A DNA stretch of 64,000 bases. Source: Flavobacterium johnsoniae. GTDB taxonomy: Bacteria > Bacteroidota > Bacteroidia > Flavobacteriales > Flavobacteriaceae. The stretch covers positions 558,001-622,000 of the forward strand of contig NZ_MLFK01000009.1 in NCBI RefSeq assembly GCF_001879205.1, read 5' to 3'. The notes below the pieces were generated by a model. That model was given only the letters and a program-made list of their open reading frames with translations. It had not been told where the DNA came from and did not search any database. Below, one piece after another: positions 42,489 to 49,225 of the stretch (the first letter of the stretch is position 1; every line of letters starts with the position of its first letter). Made by a program: the position numbers and the translations under genes.

Positions 42489-42902
42489 TTATTTGAATTT
42501 CCTGTCCTCTTCTAAAATTTGAAGATCATTGATACTCGCAAATCTTTTCTGCATTAAACCATTACCGTCAAACTCCCAGTTTTCGTTTCCGTAAGCTCTG
42601 AACCAAATTCCTTCAGGGTTTTGATACTCATATTCAAAACGTACAGCAATTCTGTTTTCAGTATGGGCCCAATATTCTTTTTTTAGTTTGTAATTCTTCT
42701 CTTTTTTCCATTTTTCAGTTAAGAAAAGAATAATTTCATCGCGTCCGTTTACAAATTTATCCCTGTTTCTCCATTCGCTGTCTATTGTGTAAGCTTTTGA
42801 AACACGTTCCGGATCCTGGCTGTTCCACGCATCTTCTGCCAGTTGAATTTTTTCTATTGCTGTTTCTAATGTGAAAGGAGGCAATGGTAATTTCTGTTCC
42901 AT
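42489..42902 (-). CDS. DUF1348 / NTF2-like protein
   Basis: The 137-residue cone-shaped NTF2-like protein reads [56 protein letters not shown], then [44 protein letters not shown], a good DUF1348 match. The activity is unknown. Its ATG overlaps the TAA of the TetR gene by one base (TAATG), so it is the regulator's coupled partner and a likely regulatory target. Confidence 0.82.
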   Translation of the reverse strand: MEQKLPLPPFTLETAIEKIQLAEDAWNSQDPERVSKAYTIDSEWRNRDKFVNGRDEIILFLTEKWKKEKNYKLKKEYWAHTENRIAVRFEYEYQNPEGIWFRAYGNENWEFDGNGLMQKRFASINDLQILEEDRKFK

Positions 42903-43429
42903 TATTTTAAAATTAAAGTTTGAATTATTTTTTTTGATTGTTCTATTAATTGATTTGATTTAAATAGCTGACTTTCAATTATACAGCTTTCAAAAAGCAA
43001 ATAAGCATGATCTGAAACTAAATCATCTTTTAAAATATCCTTAAAATAAGCTCGTAAATCACTTTTATGATTTTGAATAACGCTGAGTATCTTAATATTA
43101 TCAGACGGAATCTCCGAAAGGATATTTAAAAAGCTGCAACCCCTAAAATTTTCATTTTTGTTCATAAAAATCAAAAAGTCAAAAGATTTCAGAACCTTCA
43201 AATTTGAATCTTCTGCATCTGAAGTAAATTTCAGCAATTCGTTAAACCAAAAAGAATGGCGCTGATTTAAAAAAGCGGCACACAAATCTTCTTTTGATTT
43301 AAAATGCTGATAAAAACTAGCCTTTGCTACTTTCGCTTCCTCAATAATCTGATTAATTCCAGTAGCGTTATAACCCTGTTTATGAAATAAAATAAAAGTC
43401 TTTTCTAAAATTCGTTCTCTTGGCTGCAT
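42902..43429 (-). CDS. TetR/AcrR-family transcriptional repressor
   Basis: A 175-residue regulator: [58 protein letters not shown] is the N-terminal helix-turn-helix domain, followed by a helical ligand domain. It is coupled to a DUF1348 gene by a 1-nt overlap. Start: the frame extends to a TTG at 43450 that lies in the -7 promoter element; the ATG at 43429 is used. The promoter carries a palindrome that is a good candidate for autoregulation. Confidence 0.88.
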   Translation of the reverse strand: MQPRERILEKTFILFHKQGYNATGINQIIEEAKVAKASFYQHFKSKEDLCAAFLNQRHSFWFNELLKFTSDAEDSNLKVLKSFDFLIFMNKNENFRGCSFLNILSEIPSDNIKILSVIQNHKSDLRAYFKDILKDDLVSDHAYLLFESCIIESQLFKSNQLIEQSKKIIQTLILK

Positions 43430-43447
43430 CTTGAAACAATTGATGTA

Positions 43448-43485
43448 CAAATATAATAATTATTTTAACATACAGACAAGTCTGT
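43448..43485 (-). promoter_or_regulatory. TetR promoter and operator
   Basis: On the minus strand TTG (43477-43479) and TATATTTG (43448-43455) are 21 nt apart. The palindrome ACAGAC-N2-GTCTGT (43472-43485) covers the -33 element, so a bound repressor would block it. The start codon at 43429 lies 19 nt downstream of the -7 element. Confidence 0.65.
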
Positions 43486-43504
43486 CTATATATTTTGCTA
43501 AAAA

Positions 43505-43535
43505 AAATTCCAAAGCTCAGCAAGCTTTGGAATTT
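43505..43535 (-). terminator. Terminator of the DUF2911 gene
   Basis: AAATTCCAAAGCT / AGCTTTGGAATTT stem with a 5-nt loop and a T-run on the minus strand, 27 nt after the DUF2911 stop. Confidence 0.75.
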
Positions 43536-43561
43536 ATATTTTAATATGAAAAATTAAAGAA

Positions 43562-44404
43562 TTATCTACTCCACTCAGAGATACTATCTTTATTCATTTT
43601 TACGTAATCTTGATTGTTAGCAGCCTCGGCAGCAGCTAAAGAAGCTTTTGCAGTTTCAATCGCTCCTTTTTTATCACCTTGTTTTGCCTGAATTAAAGAT
43701 TTTAATCTGGAAACATAATAAGGCTTCTCTGTACTCATATCCAAAGCTTTGTCTACATAAACTCTTGCTGTTTCAATATTTCCGTTTGAAGAAAATAAAT
43801 ACTGAGCAGATGCAAAATAATCATTCCATGTTGGTCCGGCCAATGTTTTTTCAATACTAGCCGTTGCTGTTTTAGCAGTTGGAACTTCAAATTTTAAAGC
43901 AACATGAGAATTTTCCCAAGCCATTTCTAAATAAGCAAAATTAGGGTCTAAACCATTAATGCCAATTGTAAAACTCTCAACCGGAGTTGGCAGCGCATTT
44001 TCTTTAACCGTTGTTTTTAAAACAACATACGATTCGTTCCAGTTTTCAGGCAATCCCCAGTTATCTGTAGAAAGGTAGAAAATAACTTCCCAGCTTTCAA
44101 TTTTAGGAATAGTATAAATAGCGTATTTTCCTTTTTTCAAAGTTTTACCATCGATAACCACATCATCACTAAAATTAATGATTGTATTTTCGTTAGCTCC
44201 GGTTCTCCAAAGTTTACCAAACGGAACTAAATTTCCAAAAACCGCTCTTCCTCTGGCACCTGGTCTTGAATAAGTAACTTCAACGTCAGTTAAACCAACT
44301 GTTTGTTTAATATATGCTTTTGGACTCGCTTGCGGCGTTTTTACTTGTGCTTCAACAGCAAAAGGGGCCAAAATAATGGCTAGTGCAATAAGTAGTTTTT
44401 TCAT
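43562..44404 (-). CDS. DUF2911 family exported protein
   Basis: The 280-residue protein has a signal peptide (about 1-19, ending VEAQ). The DUF2911 core runs from QTVGLTDVEVTYSRPGARGRAVFGNLVPFGKLWRTGANENTIINFSDDVVIDGKTLKKGKYAIYTIP to about residue 170. C-terminal residues 190-280 are a helical TPR-like tail (ARVYVDKALDMSTEKPYYVSRLKSLIQAKQGDKKGAIETAKASLAAAE). The function of the family is unknown. The promoter TTG-N17-TAAATTTG is at 44428-44455. Confidence 0.88.
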   Translation of the reverse strand: MKKLLIALAIILAPFAVEAQVKTPQASPKAYIKQTVGLTDVEVTYSRPGARGRAVFGNLVPFGKLWRTGANENTIINFSDDVVIDGKTLKKGKYAIYTIPKIESWEVIFYLSTDNWGLPENWNESYVVLKTTVKENALPTPVESFTIGINGLDPNFAYLEMAWENSHVALKFEVPTAKTATASIEKTLAGPTWNDYFASAQYLFSSNGNIETARVYVDKALDMSTEKPYYVSRLKSLIQAKQGDKKGAIETAKASLAAAEAANNQDYVKMNKDSISEWSR

Positions 44405-44427
44405 TATATGAGTTTATTTGTTTTCTT

Positions 44428-44455
44428 CAAATTTACAAATTCAATTACCGAACAA
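44428..44455 (-). promoter_or_regulatory. Promoter TTG-N17-TAAATTTG for the DUF2911 gene
   Basis: On the minus strand TTG (44453-44455) and TAAATTTG (44428-44435) are 17 nt apart, 24 nt before the start codon at 44404. Confidence 0.7.
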
Positions 44456-44474
44456 ATGTTAAATTTTATATAAT

Positions 44475-45137
44475 TCAGGCTTTAAGCTGTGATATTTTTT
44501 CAGCATTTAATTCGCTGAAATTGTGGATAATAATATTAGCATCACTAAGATCCTGCAGGTACGAATGGTCGCTCTTATAACCAACACAATAAATGCCTGC
44601 TGCTTTTGCTGCCTTTACACCATTTGTACTGTCTTCTATAATAATACATTCCTCTTTAGGAGCAATTGATAATGAAGCCGCATGAATAAAAATAGCCGGA
44701 TTTGGTTTTGACTGAGGAAAATCTTCTCCGCTTACAATATCCGTAAAATATTGATGAAGATTAAATCTTGTAAAGACACGCTCAATTGTAACCTTTGATG
44801 CCGAAGAAGCCAAAATCAACTGAATTCCGTTTGCGTATAAATCCTTGATCAGATCTTCAACACCGTCAAGTAAATACAAATCTTCTTTGGTGTCAAAAGC
44901 ATCATTAAAAATATTTCTTTTTCTTTGAATTAAATCTTCAACTTCATGCTCAATTGAAGGGAAAAATCCTTTTAGAGACTGAAATGTATTACGCGTAGAA
45001 AATCCGGTAAAGGAAGTATACATTTCTTCAGAAACCTCAATGTTTAATTCTGAAAATTGTTTGTAATACGCATAGCGGTGAACGGGTTCTGTATCGACAA
45101 TTACACCGTCCATATCAAAAATTACTGTTTTTATCAT
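44475..45137 (-). CDS. HAD-superfamily phosphatase (beta-phosphoglucomutase-like)
   Basis: A 220-residue class C1 HAD enzyme: KTVIFDMDGVIVDTEPVHRYAY is motif I (DMD) with the cap domain following, LILASSASKVTIERV is motif II/III region, and GEDFPQSKPNPAIFIHAA and CIIIEDSTNGVKAAKAAGI are the later HAD motifs. The DxDGVIVDTEP block is shared with sugar phosphatases and beta-phosphoglucomutases. The substrate is unknown. The gene is separated from the TcdA gene by a repetitive 160-bp spacer. Confidence 0.85.
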   Translation of the reverse strand: MIKTVIFDMDGVIVDTEPVHRYAYYKQFSELNIEVSEEMYTSFTGFSTRNTFQSLKGFFPSIEHEVEDLIQRKRNIFNDAFDTKEDLYLLDGVEDLIKDLYANGIQLILASSASKVTIERVFTRFNLHQYFTDIVSGEDFPQSKPNPAIFIHAASLSIAPKEECIIIEDSTNGVKAAKAAGIYCVGYKSDHSYLQDLSDANIIIHNFSELNAEKISQLKA

Positions 45138-45148
45138 TTTTTTTAGTT

Positions 45149-45294
45149 TCTGAGGTTCTGAGATTCTGAGATTCTAAGGGGCTAAGTTTATAGTTTGACG
45201 TTTCAGGTTTCAGGTTTTAGGTTGCGAAACATGAAACATGAAACCTGAAACAAAAAAAAACTTACCAACTTAGAACCTTAGCATCTCAGCCTCT
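45149..45294. repeat. Nested inverted simple-repeat block (TTTCAGGTTTCA family)
   Basis: The spacer has an outer pair (GAGATTCTAAGG... with CCTTAGCATCTCAG) and an inner pair (GTTTCAGGTTTCAGG with CATGAAACCTGAAAC). The inner phrase equals that at 13002-13068 and 46050-46080. It has no coding content and could fold into a long double hairpin between two minus-strand genes. Confidence 0.55.
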
Positions 45295-45298
45295 TTAT

Positions 45299-46015
45299 TT
45301 ACTCTTTTTTTAATAAGTGACGAATAACCGTTTCAGCAGCGTGAAGTCCAAATAATCCCGGCATATAGCTGTTTGTTCCGTAGAATGATTTTTTGAAATT
45401 TTTACCGTCAGTTAATTTCAAGCTGTTTTCATTTTGAATTTCAGATGAAAAAACCACTTTTAATTTATTGATTTTTACCGCTTTTAATCTCTTGCGGATT
45501 GCTTTTGAAAAATAACAATTGATCGTTTTAGAAATATCGGCCACTTTCACTTTAGAAGCCAGCATCTTTCCTCCTGCTCCCATACTGCTTATTATTTTGA
45601 CTCTTTTGCGCTTTGCTGCTATAATTAAATTTAATTTCGGCGTAATACTATCGATGCAATCTAAAACATAATCAAACTCTGGAGAAACGATTTCAAATGC
45701 TCTTTCCGGCGATAAAAATTCCTGAACACGTGTAAGTTTTAATTCCGGATTAATATCCATTAAACGATCACCTACAATTTTAATTTTTGGTTCACCAACT
45801 GTAGAATGCAAAGCCGGCAATTGTCGGTTAATATTAGTAATATCCACAACGTCTCCATCCACAATTGTCATATTTCCTACTCCTGCTCTTGCTAAAAATT
45901 CAGCAGCAAACGAGCCAACGCCTCCTAAACCAACTACCAAAACATTTGCATTACGCAAGTTTTCTAATCCTTCTTTTGTAAATAAAAGCTCGGCTCTTTC
46001 TGTCCACTCTGCCAT
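45299..46015 (-). CDS. tcdA: tRNA threonylcarbamoyladenosine dehydratase (ThiF/MoeB-like)
   Basis: A 238-residue E1-like enzyme that cyclises t6A37 to ct6A in tRNA. It has NVLVVGLGGVGSFAAEFLARAGVGNMTIVDGDVVDITNINRQ (ATP-binding GxGGxGS and the arginine finger region) and DYVLDCIDSITPKLNLI. MAEWTERAELLFTKEGLENLRN at the N-terminus and the GTNSYMPGLFGLHAAETVIRHLL tail are family-typical. A conserved catalytic Cys is in NCYFSKAIRKRLKAV. The assignment to TcdA rather than ThiF/MoeB rests on length and the YMPGLFGLHAAE region. Confidence 0.9.
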   Translation of the reverse strand: MAEWTERAELLFTKEGLENLRNANVLVVGLGGVGSFAAEFLARAGVGNMTIVDGDVVDITNINRQLPALHSTVGEPKIKIVGDRLMDINPELKLTRVQEFLSPERAFEIVSPEFDYVLDCIDSITPKLNLIIAAKRKRVKIISSMGAGGKMLASKVKVADISKTINCYFSKAIRKRLKAVKINKLKVVFSSEIQNENSLKLTDGKNFKKSFYGTNSYMPGLFGLHAAETVIRHLLKKE

Positions 46016-46049
46016 ATATTTTTTATTTGTTTTTAGTATTTATTTTTTT

Positions 46050-46108
46050 GTTTCAGGTTTTTCAGGTTTCAAGTTTCAGGTTGTCAGGCTGAGCGTAGTC
46101 GAAGCCCT
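46050..46108. repeat. TTTCAGGTTTCAAG phrase and 'GTCAGGCTGAGCGTAGTCGAAG' repeat
   Basis: The spacer between tcdA and the TatD gene has the TTTCAGGTTTCA phrase followed by GGCTGAGCGTAGTCGAAGC. The second phrase is a dispersed short repeat that I associate with Bacteroidota chromosomes. Confidence 0.5.
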
Positions 46109-46119
46109 TCTACTTCACT

Positions 46120-46770
46120 TCACTTTACTTCAAACACATTTTTATAATTACTTGAAATAATATCTTGTAATTCTTTTATTGTTATACTTTTATATCTTGA
46201 TGCTATTTGATAAACTTGTTCAATATTTTCTTCAATTGTATCGGTTTCAAGAAAAAAACGATCATTTGGAATATTCTGAAAAACCGTTTTTAAATCTGGA
46301 TTCTTTAATAGATATTTTCCAAATGAAAGATAAAATCCGTCTTTAATTAATTGTTCTGCAAGCTGCTTGTTTTTTGAAAAACCGTGAATAATCATAGGGA
46401 CAGAAGTTTTTAACTTCTTTTTAATTGCCGTGATTTCCTGAAAAGCAGCGACACAATGAATTACAACAGGTTTCTTATATTTTTCGGCCAAAGCCAATTG
46501 TTTTTCAAAAACTATAATTTGCTGCTCCATTGGAACTTCTATTCGTTTATCTAAGCCGCATTCGCCAATAGCTAGACAATTTTTAGTTTGCAGTTTCTCT
46601 TCGATAATTTTCAATTCTAAATCAATTTGATCTACTTTAATATACCAGGGATGAATGCCGATTGAATAAAACGGAATAGATGAATCAAACTCCTTTGGAT
46701 ATTGATTCACCAATTCTAGTATATTAGACTGATTTGTAAATTGATGGGTATGAAAATTAAAGAACTCCAT
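46120..46770 (-). CDS. TatD-family metal-dependent hydrolase
   Basis: The 216-residue TIM-barrel enzyme has FFNFHTHQF (metal-binding HxH), SIGIHPWYI, AIGECGLDKRIEVPMEQQIIVFEKQLALAEKYKKPVVIHCVAAFQEI and RFFLETDTIEENIEQV, all TatD signatures. Family members are 3'-5' exonucleases or deoxyribonucleases in quality control of DNA. Slightly short (typical 260 residues). Its ATG overlaps the stop of the DUF1684 gene by one base (TAATG), so the two are coupled. Confidence 0.88.
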   Translation of the reverse strand: MEFFNFHTHQFTNQSNILELVNQYPKEFDSSIPFYSIGIHPWYIKVDQIDLELKIIEEKLQTKNCLAIGECGLDKRIEVPMEQQIIVFEKQLALAEKYKKPVVIHCVAAFQEITAIKKKLKTSVPMIIHGFSKNKQLAEQLIKDGFYLSFGKYLLKNPDLKTVFQNIPNDRFFLETDTIEENIEQVYQIASRYKSITIKELQDIISSNYKNVFEVK

Positions 46771-47369
46771 TAATGAAACGTTTTCACACCAGCTTTAATT
46801 TCTACTTTTAAATCATTTTCTAAAGGCACAAGCGGGCAAGAATATTTATGGTTGTATGCACAATACGGATTATAGGCCTGATTAAAATCGATAGCCATTG
46901 TATCTCCTTTCGGGATTTTTAGATCGATGTATCTGCCGCCTATGTAGCTTTCTTTTCCACAGGTTAAATCAGAGAAAGGCAGAAACAAATGATCTTTGTA
47001 TTCTTTTTGCTTAGAAAGTTCAATACTTCTGTAAACATTCAATTGCATTTCTATACCATCCAGTGTAAAATATATAGTTCCGTATTTGATATATTTTGGC
47101 GTTCTTGTTCCCGTTGTTTTCATTTCGAAAACTTTCTCATTCTTTGCTTTTTCAAATTTTGCATTCACAAAATATTTCTCGCTGATGGGATAAAAATCTA
47201 AAGTTTTAAAAGTCTTTAAATCTTCTTCCATTAACGGACTTGTCTTAGCATCAGCATATTCTGAATTAATCTGCTTCTGAAATTTTTCTGCATCACTTTG
47301 GCTGAATTTCTTTTGGCTGAAGCCAAAATTAAAACCAAGTAATAAAACAAGGACTGCAATATTTTTCAT
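46770..47369 (-). CDS. DUF1684 family exported protein
   Basis: A 199-residue protein with a signal peptide (MKNIAVLVLLLGFNFGFSQ). The DUF1684 blocks are KYFVNAKFEKAKNEKVFEMKTTGTRTPKYIKYGTIYFTLDG, YRSIELSKQKEYKDHLFLPFSDLTCGKESYIGGRYIDL and AYNPYCAYNHKYSCPLVPLENDLKVEIKAG. The last contains the YNPYCAY motif, with several conserved cysteines. Function unknown. Start: the frame runs on to 47474 into the divergent promoter; TATTTTTG at 47385-47392 makes the ATG at 47369 the sensible choice. Confidence 0.85.
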   Translation of the reverse strand: MKNIAVLVLLLGFNFGFSQKKFSQSDAEKFQKQINSEYADAKTSPLMEEDLKTFKTLDFYPISEKYFVNAKFEKAKNEKVFEMKTTGTRTPKYIKYGTIYFTLDGIEMQLNVYRSIELSKQKEYKDHLFLPFSDLTCGKESYIGGRYIDLKIPKGDTMAIDFNQAYNPYCAYNHKYSCPLVPLENDLKVEIKAGVKTFH

Positions 47370-47384
47370 CTTAGAAATTTTCTG

Positions 47385-47415
47385 CAAAAATAGTTTAAAA
47401 GTAACAAAGCAACAA
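47385..47415 (-). promoter_or_regulatory. Divergent promoter, minus arm: TTG-N20-TATTTTTG (DUF1684)
   Basis: On the minus strand TTG (47413-47415) and TATTTTTG (47385-47392) are 20 nt apart, and the ATG (47369) lies 16 nt downstream of the -7 element. The -33 triplet is only 3 bp from that of the plus-strand promoter. Confidence 0.7.
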
Positions 47416-47418
47416 CCG

Positions 47419-47446
47419 TTGTAAGTGACAAAGTTTCCTAACTTTG
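47419..47446 (+). promoter_or_regulatory. Divergent promoter, plus arm: TTG-N17-TAACTTTG (MFS)
   Basis: TTG (47419-47421) and TAACTTTG (47439-47446) are 17 nt apart, and the ATG at 47467 is 21 nt further. The two -33 triplets sit in the near-palindrome CAACCGTTG (47413-47421), so one bound regulator could affect both. Confidence 0.7.
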
Positions 47447-47466
47447 TGGTAAATACGACAATTATA

Positions 47467-48684
47467 ATGCTCAAAACTGCTTTCGGTCACTACATCAACA
47501 ATTTTAAGGGATTTTCAAGAGAAATTTGGATACTTACTTTAGTTACTTTTATAAACCGAGCCGGTACAATGGTACTGCCCTTTTTATCAAAATATTTAAA
47601 AGAAGACCTTCAATTTACTTATAATCAGGTTGGATGGATTATGGTTTCTTTTGGTTTGGGTTCTATGCTGGGTTCCTGGCTGGGTGGTAAACTTTCTGAT
47701 AAAATTGGGTTTTACAAAATCATGATTTTTAGTTTGTTTACAAGCGGTATTTCACTTTTCTTTATTCAATATGTAACCACATTTTGGGGACTCTGCATAG
47801 CTATGTTTTTCTTAATGGTTATTGCCGATATGTTTCGCCCTGCAATGTTTGTGTCTTTGGGCGCCTATGCTAAACCCGAAAACAGAACACGTGCGTTAAC
47901 ACTTGTGCGTCTTGCCGTAAATTTAGGTTTTGCCGCCGGACCCGCATTGGGAGGTTTAATTATTATGGGAATGGGATATTCCGGCCTTTTCTGGGTTGAT
48001 GGTGCTTCTTGTATAATTTCAATTTCAATTTTCGCTTTATTAGTTAAAGAGAAGAAAAAAGTCGAACACCATGATAAATCAGAAAGCGCTTCTGATACAA
48101 AATCGGTTTTTCATGACAAAATATTCTGGGTTTTCTTATTTGTAAGTTTTGTAACGGCTATGATATTCTTTCAGCTTTTTACAACCTTACCACTATATCA
48201 TAACGAAAAATACGGATTAAGCGAATTACAAACCGGTCTTTTAATGACTCTAAACGGGCTTTTGATTTTTGCTCTCGAAATGCCAACGGTTGGTTTTATG
48301 GAAAGAAAAGGTTTCCCGAAAATCAAAATCATTATTATAGGTTCACTTGTAATGGCTATTAGCTTTCTTTTACTGTTAATCAATATTTGGGCAGGAATCC
48401 TGGTTATTTCCATGATTTGTATTTCAATTGGAGAAATACTCACCTTTCCTTTTTCGAATGCTTTTGCACTAAGCCGTGCTCCACGTGGTCAGGAAGGCCG
48501 TTATATGGCATTGTACACAATGAGCTTTAGCTTGGCACATATTATAAGTTCAAAAGTTGGCTTTGAAATTATCTCCGATTTTGGGTATCAAATCAACTGG
48601 TTTTTTATGGCCTGTATCGGAATCTTTGCTACACTATGCTGTCTTTGGATCAAAAAAGCTTTGCATTTAGAGAAAAATAAATAA
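47467..48684 (+). CDS. MFS transporter (drug/metabolite exporter type)
   Basis: A 405-residue protein with twelve membrane segments. FITLVTFINRAGTMVLPFLSKYLKEDLQFTYNQVGWIMVSFGLGSMLGSWLGGKLSDKIGFYKIM carries the MFS loop 2-3 motif (GGKLSDKIG). ALTLVRLAVNLGFAAGPALGGLI is the antiporter-type motif C, which suggests export. The function is likely efflux of a small molecule; the substrate is unknown. Start: an upstream in-frame ATG at 47425 lies inside the promoter spacer; the ATG at 47467 is used. Confidence 0.85.
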   Translation: MLKTAFGHYINNFKGFSREIWILTLVTFINRAGTMVLPFLSKYLKEDLQFTYNQVGWIMVSFGLGSMLGSWLGGKLSDKIGFYKIMIFSLFTSGISLFFIQYVTTFWGLCIAMFFLMVIADMFRPAMFVSLGAYAKPENRTRALTLVRLAVNLGFAAGPALGGLIIMGMGYSGLFWVDGASCIISISIFALLVKEKKKVEHHDKSESASDTKSVFHDKIFWVFLFVSFVTAMIFFQLFTTLPLYHNEKYGLSELQTGLLMTLNGLLIFALEMPTVGFMERKGFPKIKIIIIGSLVMAISFLLLLINIWAGILVISMICISIGEILTFPFSNAFALSRAPRGQEGRYMALYTMSFSLAHIISSKVGFEIISDFGYQINWFFMACIGIFATLCCLWIKKALHLEKNK

Positions 48685-48769
48685 ATCTAACCTCCTATCG
48701 TAAGACATTGTAATTCAAATCATTAATTTTGATTCTGGATTCATTTTCTATGCTTTAAACTCATCTTAA

Positions 48770-48825
48770 AACTAAAAACTTAGTTAAATAACTATATTTA
48801 TAGTTGCGTAACTAAAAAAATAGTT
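48770..48825. promoter_or_regulatory. Three-operator array AACTA-N6-TAGTT with 20-bp period
   Basis: Exact copies of the inverted repeat AACTA-N6-TAGTT are at 48770-48785, 48790-48805 and 48810-48825, separated by 4 nt each (spacers AAAT and GCGT). The centre-to-centre distance is exactly 20 bp, about two helical turns, so all three would lie on one face of the DNA. The second copy covers the -33 TTG and the third lies between -33 and -7. This is a strong candidate operator for the BlaI-type repressor encoded next. Confidence 0.75.
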
Positions 48826-48834
48826 GTAGGTTTG
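48804..48834 (+). promoter_or_regulatory. Promoter TTG-N20-TAGGTTTG for the blaI-M56 operon
   Basis: TTG at 48804-48806 and TAGGTTTG at 48827-48834; the ATG at 48852 is 18 nt downstream. It is overlapped by operators 2 and 3. Confidence 0.7.
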
Positions 48835-48851
48835 AATTAAAATTAGAAAAC

Positions 48852-49220
48852 ATGCAAAAGTTAACCAACAAAGAAGAAGAGATAATGCAGATTTTATGGA
48901 AACTTAAAAAAGCATTCGTAAAAGAAATTCAGGCAGAGATAACTGAAGACCAGCCGCATTATAACACGCTTTCGACAATTGTTCGAAATCTGGAGGAAAA
49001 AGGTTTTGTAGCGCATAACGCCTTTGGCAATACACATCAATATTATCCAATTGTTACCCTTGAAGCCTACAGCAAAAAATACATGAAAACGGCCATTGAT
49101 AATTATTTCAACAGCTCGTATAAGAATATGGTTTCGTTTTTTGCCAAAGAAGAAAAAATATCTGCGGCTGAATTAAGAGAAATCCTGGACATGATCGAGA
49201 ATCCTAAAGAAGAAAAATAA
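48852..49220 (+). CDS. BlaI/MecI-family repressor, copy 1
   Basis: A 122-residue winged-helix repressor: MQKLTNKEEEIMQILWKLKKAFVKEIQAEITEDQPHYNTLSTIVRNLEEKGFVAHNAFGNTHQYYPIV (DNA-binding domain) then a helical dimerisation end where M56 sensors cut BlaI-type proteins. It is separated by 5 nt from its M56 partner. It should bind the AACTA-N6-TAGTT array. It is almost identical to copy 2 (50833-51201). Confidence 0.9.
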   Translation: MQKLTNKEEEIMQILWKLKKAFVKEIQAEITEDQPHYNTLSTIVRNLEEKGFVAHNAFGNTHQYYPIVTLEAYSKKYMKTAIDNYFNSSYKNMVSFFAKEEKISAAELREILDMIENPKEEK

Positions 49221-49225
49221 TTGTT

